Source: CAZYTM01 sp964649725
GTDB taxonomy: Bacteria > Desulfobacterota > Desulfuromonadia > Geobacterales > Geobacteraceae
Assembly (NCBI GenBank): GCA_964649725.1
Contig: CAZYTM010000007.1
Location: 1 to 64,000, forward strand
DNA: 64,000 bases
Reading direction: 5' to 3'
This document shows, piece by piece, positions 10,305 through 19,334 of the stretch; within the stretch, counting starts at the first letter, position 1, and each line of letters begins with the position of its first letter. The notes beneath the pieces were generated by a model. The model had not been told where the DNA came from. It was given only the letters and a program-made list of their open reading frames with translations, and searched no databases. A program made the position numbers and the translations under genes.

Positions 10305-10637
10305 GTGGCAATCGTGCATATCGACAACCTTACCCCTGGCATGATCCTGAAGAGTGCCGTATGTGATCGAAGCGGCAGACTCCTTCTGCCTGAAGAAGCA
10401 GAGCTGACTGAAAAGCATCTGCACATCTTCCGCGCCTGGGGGGTTCTTGAAGCTGAAATCGTTGGCGAAAGCGAACCTGAGGAAGGGGTATTGCTGGTCG
10501 AGGAAATCGACCCGGAGGCTCTTGCCGCTGCCGAAGCAGCGTTAATGCCACTATTCAAACATAATGACCCGGAACATCCCGCGATAAAGGAGCTGCTGCG
10601 TCTTTGCATAGCAAGGAGGGCCGCGAATGGCTCCTGA
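10305..10637 (+). CDS. Conserved hypothetical protein upstream of HDOD gene
   Basis: A 110-residue acidic protein starting at GTG 10305 with AAGGAG eight bases upstream. Its first 35 residues (LTPGM..., then D-RSGRLLLP) resemble the short beta-rich segment that precedes HD-GYP domains in many c-di-GMP phosphodiesterases (DUF3391-like); here no HD-GYP domain follows. The rest is helical and Glu/Ala-rich. The stop overlaps the HDOD start by 11 bp, so the two are likely translationally coupled and may act together. Function unknown. Confidence 0.7.
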   Translation: MAIVHIDNLTPGMILKSAVCDRSGRLLLPEEAELTEKHLHIFRAWGVLEAEIVGESEPEEGVLLVEEIDPEALAAAEAALMPLFKHNDPEHPAIKELLRLCIARRAANGS

Positions 10638-11499
10638 CAAGCGGTTAACTCTCGAAGATGTAGTGCAGGACGTCTCCACGATACACTCACTACCACTCTT
10701 TTACTCACGCCTTGACGAGGCCATAAATCATCCTCGAAGTTCCATTACAGATATCGCCAAGATCATATCGGAAGATCAGGGGTTGACCGCCCGGATTCTG
10801 AAACTGGCCAACAGCCCGCTATTCGGCTTTTTTTCAAAGATTGAAACCATCACCCAGGCTATAACGATCATCGGCGTGCAGCAGGTGCGTGACCTGGCCC
10901 TTGCCGTATCAGTGATGGATGTGTTCAAGGGAATTCCCAAGGAGCTGATCACTATGGAGCAGTTCTGGCGCCATAGCATCGCTACCGGCCTTACAGCACG
11001 CATCATCGCAACGACCCTACGCGAATCCAATCTTGAGCGTTACTTTGTTGCCGGCATTCTCCACGATGTCGGCAGGTTGATCATGTTCATCAAGCTTCCG
11101 GATATCTGCATGGATATGATGGAAGAGTCCAGAACACATAAGCGTCTGCTGTATCAGGTTGAAAGGGAGCGACTTCTCTTCGACCATGCAGAGGTTGGCG
11201 GCACTCTGCTCAGGAAGTGGAAAATCCCTCCCCGCATTGCCGAACCGGTAGAGTTTCATCATCGTTGCCTGAGGGCGGAGCAGTATCCGCGAGAAACCTC
11301 AATTCTTCATATCGCCGATTTCATTGCCCATGCCCTAGAAATAGGCGGGAGCGGTGAACTCTTCGTGCCGCAACTTGACTCTGCGATATGGAATGGCCTT
11401 AATCTCTCCCCGAATCTTCTCTCTTCGCTCATAAAGCAGATCGACACCACATTCAACGAGACGCTTCATGCGCTGTTCGGGAGTCAGGCAAGTGCATAG
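10627..11499 (+). CDS. HDOD domain signalling protein
   Basis: A 290-residue cytoplasmic protein consisting almost entirely of an HDOD domain. Visible are the LPLFYSRL start, the helical IISEDQGLTARILKLANS segment, AITIIGVQQVRDLAL, and HD-like residues (GILHDVGR, then FDHAEVGG and EFHH). HDOD proteins are regulatory relatives of HD hydrolases, often linked to chemotaxis or two-component systems. It overlaps the preceding small gene by 11 bp and the following kinase gene by 8 bp, which suggests one transcript and a shared pathway. Confidence 0.85.
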   Translation: MAPDKRLTLEDVVQDVSTIHSLPLFYSRLDEAINHPRSSITDIAKIISEDQGLTARILKLANSPLFGFFSKIETITQAITIIGVQQVRDLALAVSVMDVFKGIPKELITMEQFWRHSIATGLTARIIATTLRESNLERYFVAGILHDVGRLIMFIKLPDICMDMMEESRTHKRLLYQVERERLLFDHAEVGGTLLRKWKIPPRIAEPVEFHHRCLRAEQYPRETSILHIADFIAHALEIGGSGELFVPQLDSAIWNGLNLSPNLLSSLIKQIDTTFNETLHALFGSQASA

Positions 11500-13669
11500 G
11501 GACAACAGTGATTCTCTGATACGGATGCTGCAAGAGCGGATCACGTATCTTGAGGAAAGCAACCTTAACTATGTTCGGACCTTGGACGTCCTGGCAGCTT
11601 GCACGGATCTGCAGTCCGATATCTATCGAGAAAAGGATTCTTCCTATGTCATAAGGGCGATGTTCGGACAGTTGCGCCGCCTGGTTACGTTTACCTCGAT
11701 GTCGTTTTTCAACATTGAGGATGATGGAGATTTCAATTTAACGGTCTGCGAACCCGACGGGTCGGATGCAAGGCTCCGGGAGGAAGTGCGGGAAAAGATC
11801 CTGGATGGGACTTTCCCCTGGGCTCTAAACCAGAACCATCCGGTGATTGTGCCTACCTCATTTGGTGATGAGACACTGGTATTGCACGTTATGGAGACCC
11901 AATCCAGGATTCGAGGGATGTTCGTCGGGATACTCCATGGAAGTCATACGGTAGCAGAGGTGTCAACGCTTAATCCCATGAGTATCATCCTTACCAACAC
12001 TGCGTATGCCATCGAGAATTCTTCATTGTACGAGATGCTTCGTGATCATATGCAGAATCTTGAAAAAAAGGTGCAGATACGTACCGTTGAACTTGAAGCC
12101 GCCAGAGAGGAGGCGGTGGAGGCTACTAAGGCCAAAAGCGAATTCCTTGCAAACATGAGCCATGAAGTTCGGACACCGATGAATGGCATAATAGGTCTCG
12201 GAAGACTAATGTTGGATACGTTGCTGACTGACGAACAGCGCCTTTACATGGATTCACTGTTGTTGTCTGCAAATAACCTGCTGATAATCATTAATGATAT
12301 CCTTGACTTCTCAAAGATTGAGGCAGGAAAGATTACTTTTGAGTCGATTCCTTTCTGTATCAGGAGCTACCTTGCATCGGCAATGCAGCCGCTTCGCTTA
12401 AAGGCAGCGGAGAAGAACATCTGTTTTGAAATGAATATTTCAGAGGATATCCCTGAAATAGTGGTTGGAGATCCGGTAAGGCTCTGTCAGGTTCTGAACA
12501 ATCTTATCGGGAATGCAATCAAATTTACCTCAACTGGTGGCGTATCCATTGAGTGTCATCTGGAGGGTCGAGGAAGCGACGAGGTATTGCTCAAGTTCTC
12601 GGTTGTCGATACAGGGATAGGGATAGGGATAGATGCGCTCGCAACCGTCTTCGAAAAATTCACTCAGGCAGATGCTTCAACAACGCGTCTATATGGGGGT
12701 ACCGGACTTGGTCTATCCATTACCAAAAGACTTACCGAGCTTATGGGCGGGGATATCTCGGCTGAAAGCATAGAGGGAAGGGGGAGCACCTTTTCCTTTA
12801 GACTGCCGTTCGGAGTATCTAAAACAGATGATTCGGTGTCGCCCTGGCGTGGTAGTAGTGCTGCTGATACTCTCTGCAGACCGCTACGTATCCTGGTTGT
12901 GGACGATATCCCGATCAATCAGCTCATTTCGAGCAAGATTATCGCGAAGTTTGGCGACCACGATATCGAATCTGCCTGCAATGGGGAGGAAGCCGTCTCG
13001 AAGTGGGAGCAGGGGTATTTTGACCTTATTTTCATGGATGTCCAGATGCCGGTCATGGACGGTCTGCAGGCGACAAGGGAGATACGAAGCAGGGAAGCAG
13101 GGAGGGGGAGGATCCATATTTGCGCCATGACAGCCAATGCAATGAAGGACGACATGGCACAATGCCGCGAAGCGGGGATGGACTCCTATATCACGAAACC
13201 TATCCAGGAAGAAAAAATCAGCGAAATACTGAGAGAAATTGGAGGCAATGGAGAGGTGTCCGCCCCCCCCTGCGAGGTAATTGCCGGACAGTTTTCAGTC
13301 ACTGAAGTAACACACGAAGCCGGAGACAGGAGGCCAGTGGACATAAACCTGAAGGCACTGCTGGAGAGACTCGATGGCGAAGAATCCCTCATCCCGAAAT
13401 TTTTAGGGATGTTTATCAATACCGCAATCGAACGGATGACTCTGCTCGGAGATGCTATCGCCAGGGGTGATTTTGATGCTGTCCGAATGGAGGCCCACGC
13501 GCTCAAGGGGGCGTCTGCAAGCATCACTGCAGAGAAGATGCGGGCAATCGCTGATGAGATTGAGTCAGCTGCCGGTGAGAATCTCCTGAGTGATGTCGAA
13601 GGGAGATATGAACCACTGAAGGAGGCTTTCGAGGCATTCAAAAACGTCGCCCATGAATACTTGGCATGA
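11492..13669 (+). CDS. Hybrid sensor histidine kinase (GAF-like, HisKA, HATPase, REC, HPt)
   Basis: A soluble kinase of about 725 residues with no membrane segment. An N-terminal coiled coil leads into a GAF-like sensor domain (about residues 40-190) and a second coil. HisKA carries His224 (NMSHEVRTPMNG), then HATPase with N, G1 (DTGIGIG) and G2 (GTGLGLS) boxes, a receiver with phospho-acceptor Asp516 (FMDVQMP) and Lys (TKPI), and a C-terminal HPt with His669 (AHALKG). All four phosphorelay residues are present. I chose GTG 11492 because GGGAG lies eight bases upstream; an in-frame ATG at 11468 has no such site. It probably feeds phosphate to the CheY-like receiver at 15290 or another response regulator. 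Confidence 0.87.
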   Translation: MHRDNSDSLIRMLQERITYLEESNLNYVRTLDVLAACTDLQSDIYREKDSSYVIRAMFGQLRRLVTFTSMSFFNIEDDGDFNLTVCEPDGSDARLREEVREKILDGTFPWALNQNHPVIVPTSFGDETLVLHVMETQSRIRGMFVGILHGSHTVAEVSTLNPMSIILTNTAYAIENSSLYEMLRDHMQNLEKKVQIRTVELEAAREEAVEATKAKSEFLANMSHEVRTPMNGIIGLGRLMLDTLLTDEQRLYMDSLLLSANNLLIIINDILDFSKIEAGKITFESIPFCIRSYLASAMQPLRLKAAEKNICFEMNISEDIPEIVVGDPVRLCQVLNNLIGNAIKFTSTGGVSIECHLEGRGSDEVLLKFSVVDTGIGIGIDALATVFEKFTQADASTTRLYGGTGLGLSITKRLTELMGGDISAESIEGRGSTFSFRLPFGVSKTDDSVSPWRGSSAADTLCRPLRILVVDDIPINQLISSKIIAKFGDHDIESACNGEEAVSKWEQGYFDLIFMDVQMPVMDGLQATREIRSREAGRGRIHICAMTANAMKDDMAQCREAGMDSYITKPIQEEKISEILREIGGNGEVSAPPCEVIAGQFSVTEVTHEAGDRRPVDINLKALLERLDGEESLIPKFLGMFINTAIERMTLLGDAIARGDFDAVRMEAHALKGASASITAEKMRAIADEIESAAGENLLSDVEGRYEPLKEAFEAFKNVAHEYLA

Positions 13670-13826
13670 TTTAAGGTCCGAATTTGCTGGCTTGAATTGT
13701 GTTTGCCGTATGTTACACTTCGGCATAAGCTGAGCGAGTCCTCATTAGCCAGACCACCTGAAAGTCTGATCATTTCTGCGTACCGATTTTGTAGACTACT
13801 ATCGATTGAAGGATAGAGAGGGACAA

Positions 13827-15293
13827 GTGGCTGAAGAGACCTTTATCCCCGGAAGCGAGCAGCTAAAACAGATGGAATTCAAGCGTCTTGGCTACCGGCT
13901 ACTCCTTGAAACCACGCCAGACAGCCTCAAATGTCTCTGCAGGTACGAACCTTCCCCTGGCGGCGCCCCAATGACGCTTGAGGAACTCAATAGTTTTCTG
14001 GAACAGGCCAAGGTGATTGATGGGGTTAATGAGGAATCCGTAAGTCGGCTCCTTGAGGCAGCAACCTCCAACGAGATTCTGGCGGATTTGACGCTGGCCA
14101 CCGGTATCCCGATGCTTCCCGGCGACGACGGGAAGATACTCCTTACCGCCTCTGCTCCTGAAGAAGAAGTTATGGCGGATGTCGATGATGATGAGGCGTT
14201 GACCGTCGATTTCCACGTGGTGCAGAAATTCGTCAATGTAGCGCCTGGGCAGTTAATCGGTACGGTTGTCCCTCCAGGTGAAGGAACCCCGGGACGCAAT
14301 GTGCGAGGTTTAGTGATACCTGCTCAACCTGGGGCGCCCATAAAACTTGTTTTGGGGCAGAACGTGCGACTTGGGGATGACGGCTGCTCAATTTTTGCCG
14401 AAACCGACGGACGTGTATTTTGCAACGGAGCAGAAATATCGGTTGAGGATATCTATACCATAAAAGGGGATGTTGATTTCAAGGTCGGGAATATAGATTT
14501 CAGCGGCTTTGTGGATATCAGCGGTGATGTACTCGACGGATTCACGGTTAAGGCGAAGAAAGGTGTCAAGGTCAAAGGTAATGTAGGTGTTTGCTCCATT
14601 GAGAGCGATGGAGACATCATCTTCTGCGGGATGAATGGTCAGGGGAAGGGGAGTATCAAGTGCGGGGGGAGCATTACCGCAAACTTCATCGACGCAGTAC
14701 AGGTTGAGTGTGCCGGTGATATCCTGGTAGAGTCGGAGATCCGTAACAGCTGCATAAAGTCGCTTGCTACCGTTCGTGTCAATAAGGGGGTTATCTCCGG
14801 AGGCGAATGCATAGCACTTGGCGGTGTAGAATCCAGTACCATCGGCACTGGTTCTTCGCTGCACACCCTGGTCGTTGTAGGGGTCAACTACCTCGACATG
14901 GCTGAATTCAACAGGCTATTTAGCGAAATGAAACAGCTTATTGCCGATTTCAATGCAAAAAAGGGTTCCATTGATCCGAAGGAATTCATGAAAGAGCGAG
15001 CCGAGATTGCCGAACGCCTACAGCAGGTCCGAACACGCCAGTACGAAGGCTCCAATGCAAAAGTGAACGTCAAAAAAATGCTGCATGAAGGGGTAACCAT
15101 AACGCTTGGTGAACATAGCGAGGAGATACGCGAAGAGCGGAAGGGGCCTGTTTCGATCATAGAGAATACAACGGAAGGAGGTATCCGCTACCTTGGAATG
15201 ACGGATCTTTCGGTCGATGCAAAGGATATCGAGCGTGCATTTGTCCAACAGCATGAGAAGATGCTCCGCAGTGGGAGGGAGGTGGCACGATGA
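13827..15293 (+). CDS. fapA: FapA family protein (DUF342)
   Basis: A protein of 488 residues with the DUF342 layout: a helical N-terminal region, a conserved VPPGEGTPG turn, a long Gly/Val/Asp-rich right-handed beta-helix-like region (about residues 170-350: GDVDFKVGNIDFSG and similar), and a C-terminal coiled coil. Family members include Vibrio FapA, which affects flagellar assembly and polar signalling. GTG 13827 is preferred since GAGG sits five to six bases upstream; TTG 13806 is an alternative. Its stop overlaps the receiver gene start as ATGA, so the two are coupled. Confidence 0.8.
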   Translation: MAEETFIPGSEQLKQMEFKRLGYRLLLETTPDSLKCLCRYEPSPGGAPMTLEELNSFLEQAKVIDGVNEESVSRLLEAATSNEILADLTLATGIPMLPGDDGKILLTASAPEEEVMADVDDDEALTVDFHVVQKFVNVAPGQLIGTVVPPGEGTPGRNVRGLVIPAQPGAPIKLVLGQNVRLGDDGCSIFAETDGRVFCNGAEISVEDIYTIKGDVDFKVGNIDFSGFVDISGDVLDGFTVKAKKGVKVKGNVGVCSIESDGDIIFCGMNGQGKGSIKCGGSITANFIDAVQVECAGDILVESEIRNSCIKSLATVRVNKGVISGGECIALGGVESSTIGTGSSLHTLVVVGVNYLDMAEFNRLFSEMKQLIADFNAKKGSIDPKEFMKERAEIAERLQQVRTRQYEGSNAKVNVKKMLHEGVTITLGEHSEEIREERKGPVSIIENTTEGGIRYLGMTDLSVDAKDIERAFVQQHEKMLRSGREVAR

Positions 15294-15679
15294 AAGCCTT
15301 AATTGTGGATGATTGCCCACTGACCAGGGAAATGATCGGTTTAGCGATGAAGGGGATTGCTGAGGTCGGTTTTGCCGAAAATGGGGTGCAGGCGGTAGAT
15401 CTGGTACAACAGGCGATCGATCAGGGAGAGCACTACGACCTGATCTGTCTGGATATCTCAATGCCTGTCATGGGAGGGCAGGAGTCTCTTCGGGGGATCC
15501 GTTCCCTGGAAGCTGAGTGCGGATGCGCAAAATCTATCGTATTCATGGTGACAGCCAGCAGTTCACCGGAAGACATGATCGAGGCGATCACCATGGGAGA
15601 GTGCGACGACTACCTGACCAAACCGGTTATCCGGAATAACCTCATGACCATGCTACGCAACCACGGACTGATTGATTGA
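15290..15679 (+). CDS. CheY-like single-domain response regulator
   Basis: A stand-alone receiver of 129 residues without an output domain. It has the acidic pair (VDDCP), the phospho-acceptor Asp in CLDISMPVMGG, the Thr in MVTASS and the Lys in LTKPV. It overlaps the fapA stop by four bases. As the last gene of a run holding an HDOD protein and a kinase with a terminal HPt, it is a plausible phosphate acceptor of that kinase. This pairing is inferred from position only. Confidence 0.88.
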   Translation: MKALIVDDCPLTREMIGLAMKGIAEVGFAENGVQAVDLVQQAIDQGEHYDLICLDISMPVMGGQESLRGIRSLEAECGCAKSIVFMVTASSSPEDMIEAITMGECDDYLTKPVIRNNLMTMLRNHGLID

Positions 15680-15735
15680 GGATCTGCTGCCGTTATCGGA
15701 CCGTTACGGGGAATCCGGCCTGATTGCCTTCGAAC

Positions 15736-16533
15736 CTATGCCAGTTTAGAACCAAGGAACTCTTTGATGCTGTTGGTAAATGACTTCACATCCTCAAGGT
15801 TTACCATGTGTCCTGCATCCGGTATGATGGAGAGACAGCAGCCCGGAATGCCTGCGGCTATTGCCCTGCTGGTGTCCGGCGGAGCCGCCAGGTCCTTTTC
15901 CGCTCCTATTGCCAGGGCAGGGAGATTGAACGTTGGCAATAACGACGTATAGTCCTTCCTCTCCCGCATGGCCAGAAGCCCACCAGCCAGCCCTGAGCTG
16001 GCGTTTTCCGTCATCCAGCCATAGACCTCCTCCAGCAGCTTCGGGCGCTCTGCCGGCGTAGCCGGGGCAAAGAGGAGTTTTTCGAAAGCGTCAGCCGCTA
16101 TTTGAGGCCCGAATTTCTGTACATCAGTGGCAAGCTGCAGCCGGCGGACCTTGGCAGCTTCGTCGTCTGCGGTTGCACGGGTGGCGATGAATATCGCCGC
16201 TTTGACCCTCGTGGGGTAGCGCTCCAACAGGTTGAAAAGGACATATCCCCCCATAGACATTCCACCGATTACCGCCGAATCGATATTCAGATGGTCCAGC
16301 AGCCCAACCATGTCATCTGCGAATATATCCATGCTGTAGGGGCCGTCAGGCACCTCACTTTCGCCGAATCCCCGCAGGTCGGGCGCAATCACCCGGTACC
16401 CTGCATCAGGCAGCTTGTTCATCTGCGGGCGCCACATTTTTCTGCAGAGAGGAAACCCGTGGATGAAGAGGATCGGTTGGCCGTCCCCAGCATCGTCATA
16501 CGCCAGTGTAATGCCGTTGATAGAAGCCTTCAT
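15736..16533 (-). CDS. Alpha/beta hydrolase
   Basis: A 265-residue cytosolic alpha/beta hydrolase fold protein. It shows the HGFP oxyanion segment, the nucleophile elbow GMSMGG with Ser93, and a late GHMVNLED providing the catalytic His. The overall look is of carboxylesterase or 3-oxoadipate enol-lactonase-like hydrolases, but substrate cannot be given. ATG 16533 has AGGAGG four bases upstream. It is the last gene of the long leftward run, 11 bp after the carbonic anhydrase stop. Confidence 0.85.
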   Translation of the reverse strand: MKASINGITLAYDDAGDGQPILFIHGFPLCRKMWRPQMNKLPDAGYRVIAPDLRGFGESEVPDGPYSMDIFADDMVGLLDHLNIDSAVIGGMSMGGYVLFNLLERYPTRVKAAIFIATRATADDEAAKVRRLQLATDVQKFGPQIAADAFEKLLFAPATPAERPKLLEEVYGWMTENASSGLAGGLLAMRERKDYTSLLPTFNLPALAIGAEKDLAAPPDTSRAIAAGIPGCCLSIIPDAGHMVNLEDVKSFTNSIKEFLGSKLA

Positions 16534-16544
16534 AACGCCTCCTG

Positions 16545-17108
16545 CTAAGGTTCTGCAGCTCCGGGGTAGCCGTTTACCAAAACTTCGAGGTGCCCGTCGT
16601 CCGGACAGAAGATCAGTCCGTGAATAGGTACCTCTTTGGGGATGAGCGGATTGCCGCGGATCTTTTCGACCACATCAACGACATTCCTCTCAGGGCAGGA
16701 GAATGCACCGAGCCACTGTGCAAGGTCAGGGACTAACTGGTCGATGGTTGCGGGATCGATTCCCCGGTCTACCATCCTTCGCTTGAGAGCTGCCGCGTCC
16801 ACCGAGGACATGCCGCAATCACGATGTCCTATGACAAAGACCTCTTCAACTCCCAGCATAAAGATGGCAGCCACAAGGCTTCGGATCACCCCTCCGTGGA
16901 GCGGGTCGACGAGGGTGTTGCCAGCGTTCTTGATGACCTTGGCATCACCTCTTCGTATCCCCATTGCAGGTTCCAGGAACTCCACAAGCCTGGTGTCCAT
17001 GCAGGTGAATATGGCAAACTGCTTTTTTGGATCCTTTGCCAGAGGTGGGAAGGCCGCAGGTTTTACGAACCTTTGATTTGCCTCCAGGATCTTGTTGAGG
17101 AGTTTCAT
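16545..17108 (-). CDS. Beta-class carbonic anhydrase
   Basis: A 187-residue zinc enzyme interconverting CO2 and bicarbonate. The ligands are readable as Cys36 (TCMDTR, with Asp38 and Arg40 forming the usual dyad) and His95/Cys98 (GHRDCGM). The conserved KNAGN motif is present. It is of the short bacterial beta-CA type. The start codon overlaps the stop of the upstream cysteine-cluster gene (ATGA), indicating translational coupling. Confidence 0.9.
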   Translation of the reverse strand: MKLLNKILEANQRFVKPAAFPPLAKDPKKQFAIFTCMDTRLVEFLEPAMGIRRGDAKVIKNAGNTLVDPLHGGVIRSLVAAIFMLGVEEVFVIGHRDCGMSSVDAAALKRRMVDRGIDPATIDQLVPDLAQWLGAFSCPERNVVDVVEKIRGNPLIPKEVPIHGLIFCPDDGHLEVLVNGYPGAAEP

Positions 17109-17656
17109 AGTGGGTCTCCTGACACGTCAATGTCGAGAAGGAGAGCTTCCGCGACGGAGAGCCTATTCTTCTCGGGTTTTGTGATGAACAGCTCGGCGAT
17201 GAATAACCGGTTTACAGCATCCAAAAGGGTATTCAGTCGATTCAGGTCAACCACTGCGCTGCCTGGGAGAGTCTCTGAATTCTGGAAGTTCTTGGGGCAA
17301 AAGTCGATGGTCTGCAACTCATGGCTGTCGGTGGTCAGGATAGGAAGTCCGTGGGTCCGACAGATAATGGGGCGGTTCGCATAAAGCGCGCAGCGGTTGT
17401 CCAATAGGAGCGGGCATGACCCATCGGCCTTTGCAGATTGGGCCTGAAGTCGAATGGCTTCAGCTGTAGCTGCGGGGAGTTTGGTCAGGGCCGTTGCCAG
17501 AGCCATTGCCTCGACCCAGGCGAGGGTGATGTGCTGGCAGCACCCTGAACAACCGGCATGACACGAGATCTGGCGTGCAAAATCAGATTCTATGCGGCTG
17601 CAGAGTTCGTCTATCTTTGCAACCAGCGAGTAATAGTTATTGAGGGGGTCTTCCAT
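17105..17656 (-). CDS. YkgJ family cysteine cluster protein
   Basis: A protein of 183 residues with the family's CxxxCxxCC motif (Cys32, 36, 39, 40) followed by further Cys residues in CPLLLDNRCALYANRPIICRTHG and DFCPKNF, probably ligating iron-sulfur or zinc. The molecular role of the family is not established. The start is ATG 17656, which has GAGGTGA upstream; a GTG fifteen bases earlier would sit on that ribosome site. It lies between yggS and the carbonic anhydrase with minimal spacing. Confidence 0.82.
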   Translation of the reverse strand: MEDPLNNYYSLVAKIDELCSRIESDFARQISCHAGCSGCCQHITLAWVEAMALATALTKLPAATAEAIRLQAQSAKADGSCPLLLDNRCALYANRPIICRTHGLPILTTDSHELQTIDFCPKNFQNSETLPGSAVVDLNRLNTLLDAVNRLFIAELFITKPEKNRLSVAEALLLDIDVSGDPL

Positions 17657-17677
17657 AATGTATCGTTTCACCTCAGC

Positions 17678-18361
17678 TTATCGGTCACCAAAGATTGCCG
17701 ATCCAATCCTGACAATGGTCGCTCCCTCTTCAACGGCCACTGCGAAATCACCTGACATTCCCATTGAAAGTTCATCCATCACTACACCCGGTATCTGTTC
17801 GGCTGCTATGAGAGCTGACAGTTCACGTAGTTCGCGGAAGTAGGGGCGGGCAGACTCGGGGTTGTCGAAAAAAGGGGGCATGGTCATCAGTCCCCTGACC
17901 CGAAGATTCGAGAGACGAGCGATGCTCTCGACCAGCTCTACTGCCAATGCTGCGGTCGTGCCGCTCTTTGTGGCTTCACCCGAGACGTTCACCTGAATCA
18001 GGACAGGGCAGATCTTTCCATACTTCCCCCATTGACGGTCGATCTCTTCAGCAAGCGACAGACGGTCAACCGAGTGGATCATGGTTGCGATTGCAGCGAT
18101 CTGACGGACCTTATTGCTCTGCAGGTGGCCGATGAAATGCCACTCTACCGGATCGGTCACCTCGCCGGCCTTGGCAATCAGCTCCTGGACATAATTCTCG
18201 CCGAATACCAGCTGTCCGGCCAGGAATGCTGCTCGAACAGCGGCAGCCGGGACGGTCTTGGAGACCGCCACCATTCTGATTGCATCAGGATCACGACCGG
18301 CCTTCAGTGCGGCGGCAGCGATCTCTGTGCGGACTTGTATAAGATTTGCCGAAATATCCAT
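17678..18361 (-). CDS. yggS: YggS family PLP-binding protein (PLP homeostasis)
   Basis: A single-domain TIM-barrel protein of 227 residues like alanine racemase N-terminal domains. The PLP-binding Lys is in AVSKTVPA. Other family marks are FGENYVQE, WHFIGHLQSNK, and the C-terminal SMGMSGDF followed by GATIVRIGSAIFG, which binds the phosphate. Members keep free pyridoxal phosphate and amino-acid pools balanced rather than catalyse a reaction. It lies 8 bp after maf and 21 bp before the cysteine-cluster gene. Confidence 0.92.
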   Translation of the reverse strand: MDISANLIQVRTEIAAAALKAGRDPDAIRMVAVSKTVPAAAVRAAFLAGQLVFGENYVQELIAKAGEVTDPVEWHFIGHLQSNKVRQIAAIATMIHSVDRLSLAEEIDRQWGKYGKICPVLIQVNVSGEATKSGTTAALAVELVESIARLSNLRVRGLMTMPPFFDNPESARPYFRELRELSALIAAEQIPGVVMDELSMGMSGDFAVAVEEGATIVRIGSAIFGDR

Positions 18362-18369
18362 ACCGGGTT

Positions 18370-18948
18370 TCAGATTGCTCCCATCTCTCTTAGTGTCTCG
18401 ATCATCTCGCAGAGGGGAAGGCCAACTACATTGGTATACGACCCCTCGATCCGCTCGACCATATGGGCTGCACCCCCCTGTATGGCATAGGCGCCAGCCT
18501 TGTCCATGGGGCAGCCGGTAGCGATGTAGTCGGTGATCTCCTCGTTCCGGAGCTGCTTGAAGTATACCTTGGTCGCGACTGATGCACAGTGAAGGTTATC
18601 CAGCTCTTTGTCGTAGACAGCATATCCGGTTATCACATCATGGGGAGCACCGGAGAGTTTTCCAAGCATCCGGGCAGCATCCGCCTCGTCCGTCGGTTTT
18701 CCCATGATCTCTCCGGCAGATACCACGATGGTGTCTGCTCCGATGAAGAATCGACCGAACGACTTCTGTGAAACATCAAGGGCCTTATCACGTGCCAGGC
18801 GCAGGACATGCTCGATCGGGGATTCACCGTCAATTTCCGCTTCGTCGATTCCGCTCGGGACGATGTCGAAACTGATGCAGGCAGATGCAAGGAGTTCAAC
18901 CCGCCGGGGAGAGGCAGAGGCGAGGACTATCTCACTTTTTCTTGCCAT
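18370..18948 (-). CDS. maf: Maf-like nucleoside triphosphate pyrophosphatase
   Basis: A 192-residue Maf/HAM1-fold house-cleaning enzyme that hydrolyses non-canonical or dTTP/UTP-type nucleotides to monophosphates. It has the substrate loop SASPRR at the N terminus, the catalytic GADTIV, and a GKP..EADAARMLGKLSG stretch typical of the family. ATG 18948 has GGAGAG upstream and overlaps the end of the preceding membrane protein gene by 17 bp. Confidence 0.92.
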   Translation of the reverse strand: MARKSEIVLASASPRRVELLASACISFDIVPSGIDEAEIDGESPIEHVLRLARDKALDVSQKSFGRFFIGADTIVVSAGEIMGKPTDEADAARMLGKLSGAPHDVITGYAVYDKELDNLHCASVATKVYFKQLRNEEITDYIATGCPMDKAGAYAIQGGAAHMVERIEGSYTNVVGLPLCEMIETLREMGAI

Positions 18949-19219
18949 TGTTTTTTCTCTCCTCCTGCTGCTGCTTATAAAGTTCGTCGTAGACCAGTTT
19001 CATCTTCTCCTGGTCTTCCCAGTGTTTTTTCCAGTCCTTTTTCCTGACGAAATGGAGAGCGACTGCACCGGTAATTATCATGCCCCCCCAGAAGAGCTGC
19101 ATGGTCTCAGCTCTATAGATGCCTGAGCCGAGCATGAAGAGCCCCATCAGGAGGAGGAGCGCCTCCATGCAGAATATGCGGCCGATGAGGGAGATTTCCT
19201 GTTTTTCTTTTTCGTTCAC
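18932..19219 (-). CDS. Small two-helix membrane protein of unknown function
   Basis: About 95 residues with two hydrophobic helices (RIFCMEALLLLMGLF... and FWGGMIITGAVALHFV) and a Lys/Glu/Gln-rich cytosolic tail predicted as coiled coil, ending in a run of Lys. GTG 19219 has AAGGA upstream and is preferred to TTG 19255. The gene is coupled to maf by a 17-bp overlap. I do not recognise the family. Confidence 0.65.
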   Translation of the reverse strand: MNEKEKQEISLIGRIFCMEALLLLMGLFMLGSGIYRAETMQLFWGGMIITGAVALHFVRKKDWKKHWEDQEKMKLVYDELYKQQQEERKNNGKKK

Positions 19220-19334
19220 GGGAAGTCCTTGTTGGGAGGTAGGTTGCGACGCCAAAGCGGCATTATTGTAACGAAAGACGGGAAGGGGAACAACTTAAAA
19301 GTGTCAGACGCAGTAGTGAGGCGAGCGGTCAGTG

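Noticed and set aside
13670..13826. c-di-GMP riboswitch ahead of fapA
   Set aside because: The conserved GEMM core and tetraloop receptor pattern are not visible.
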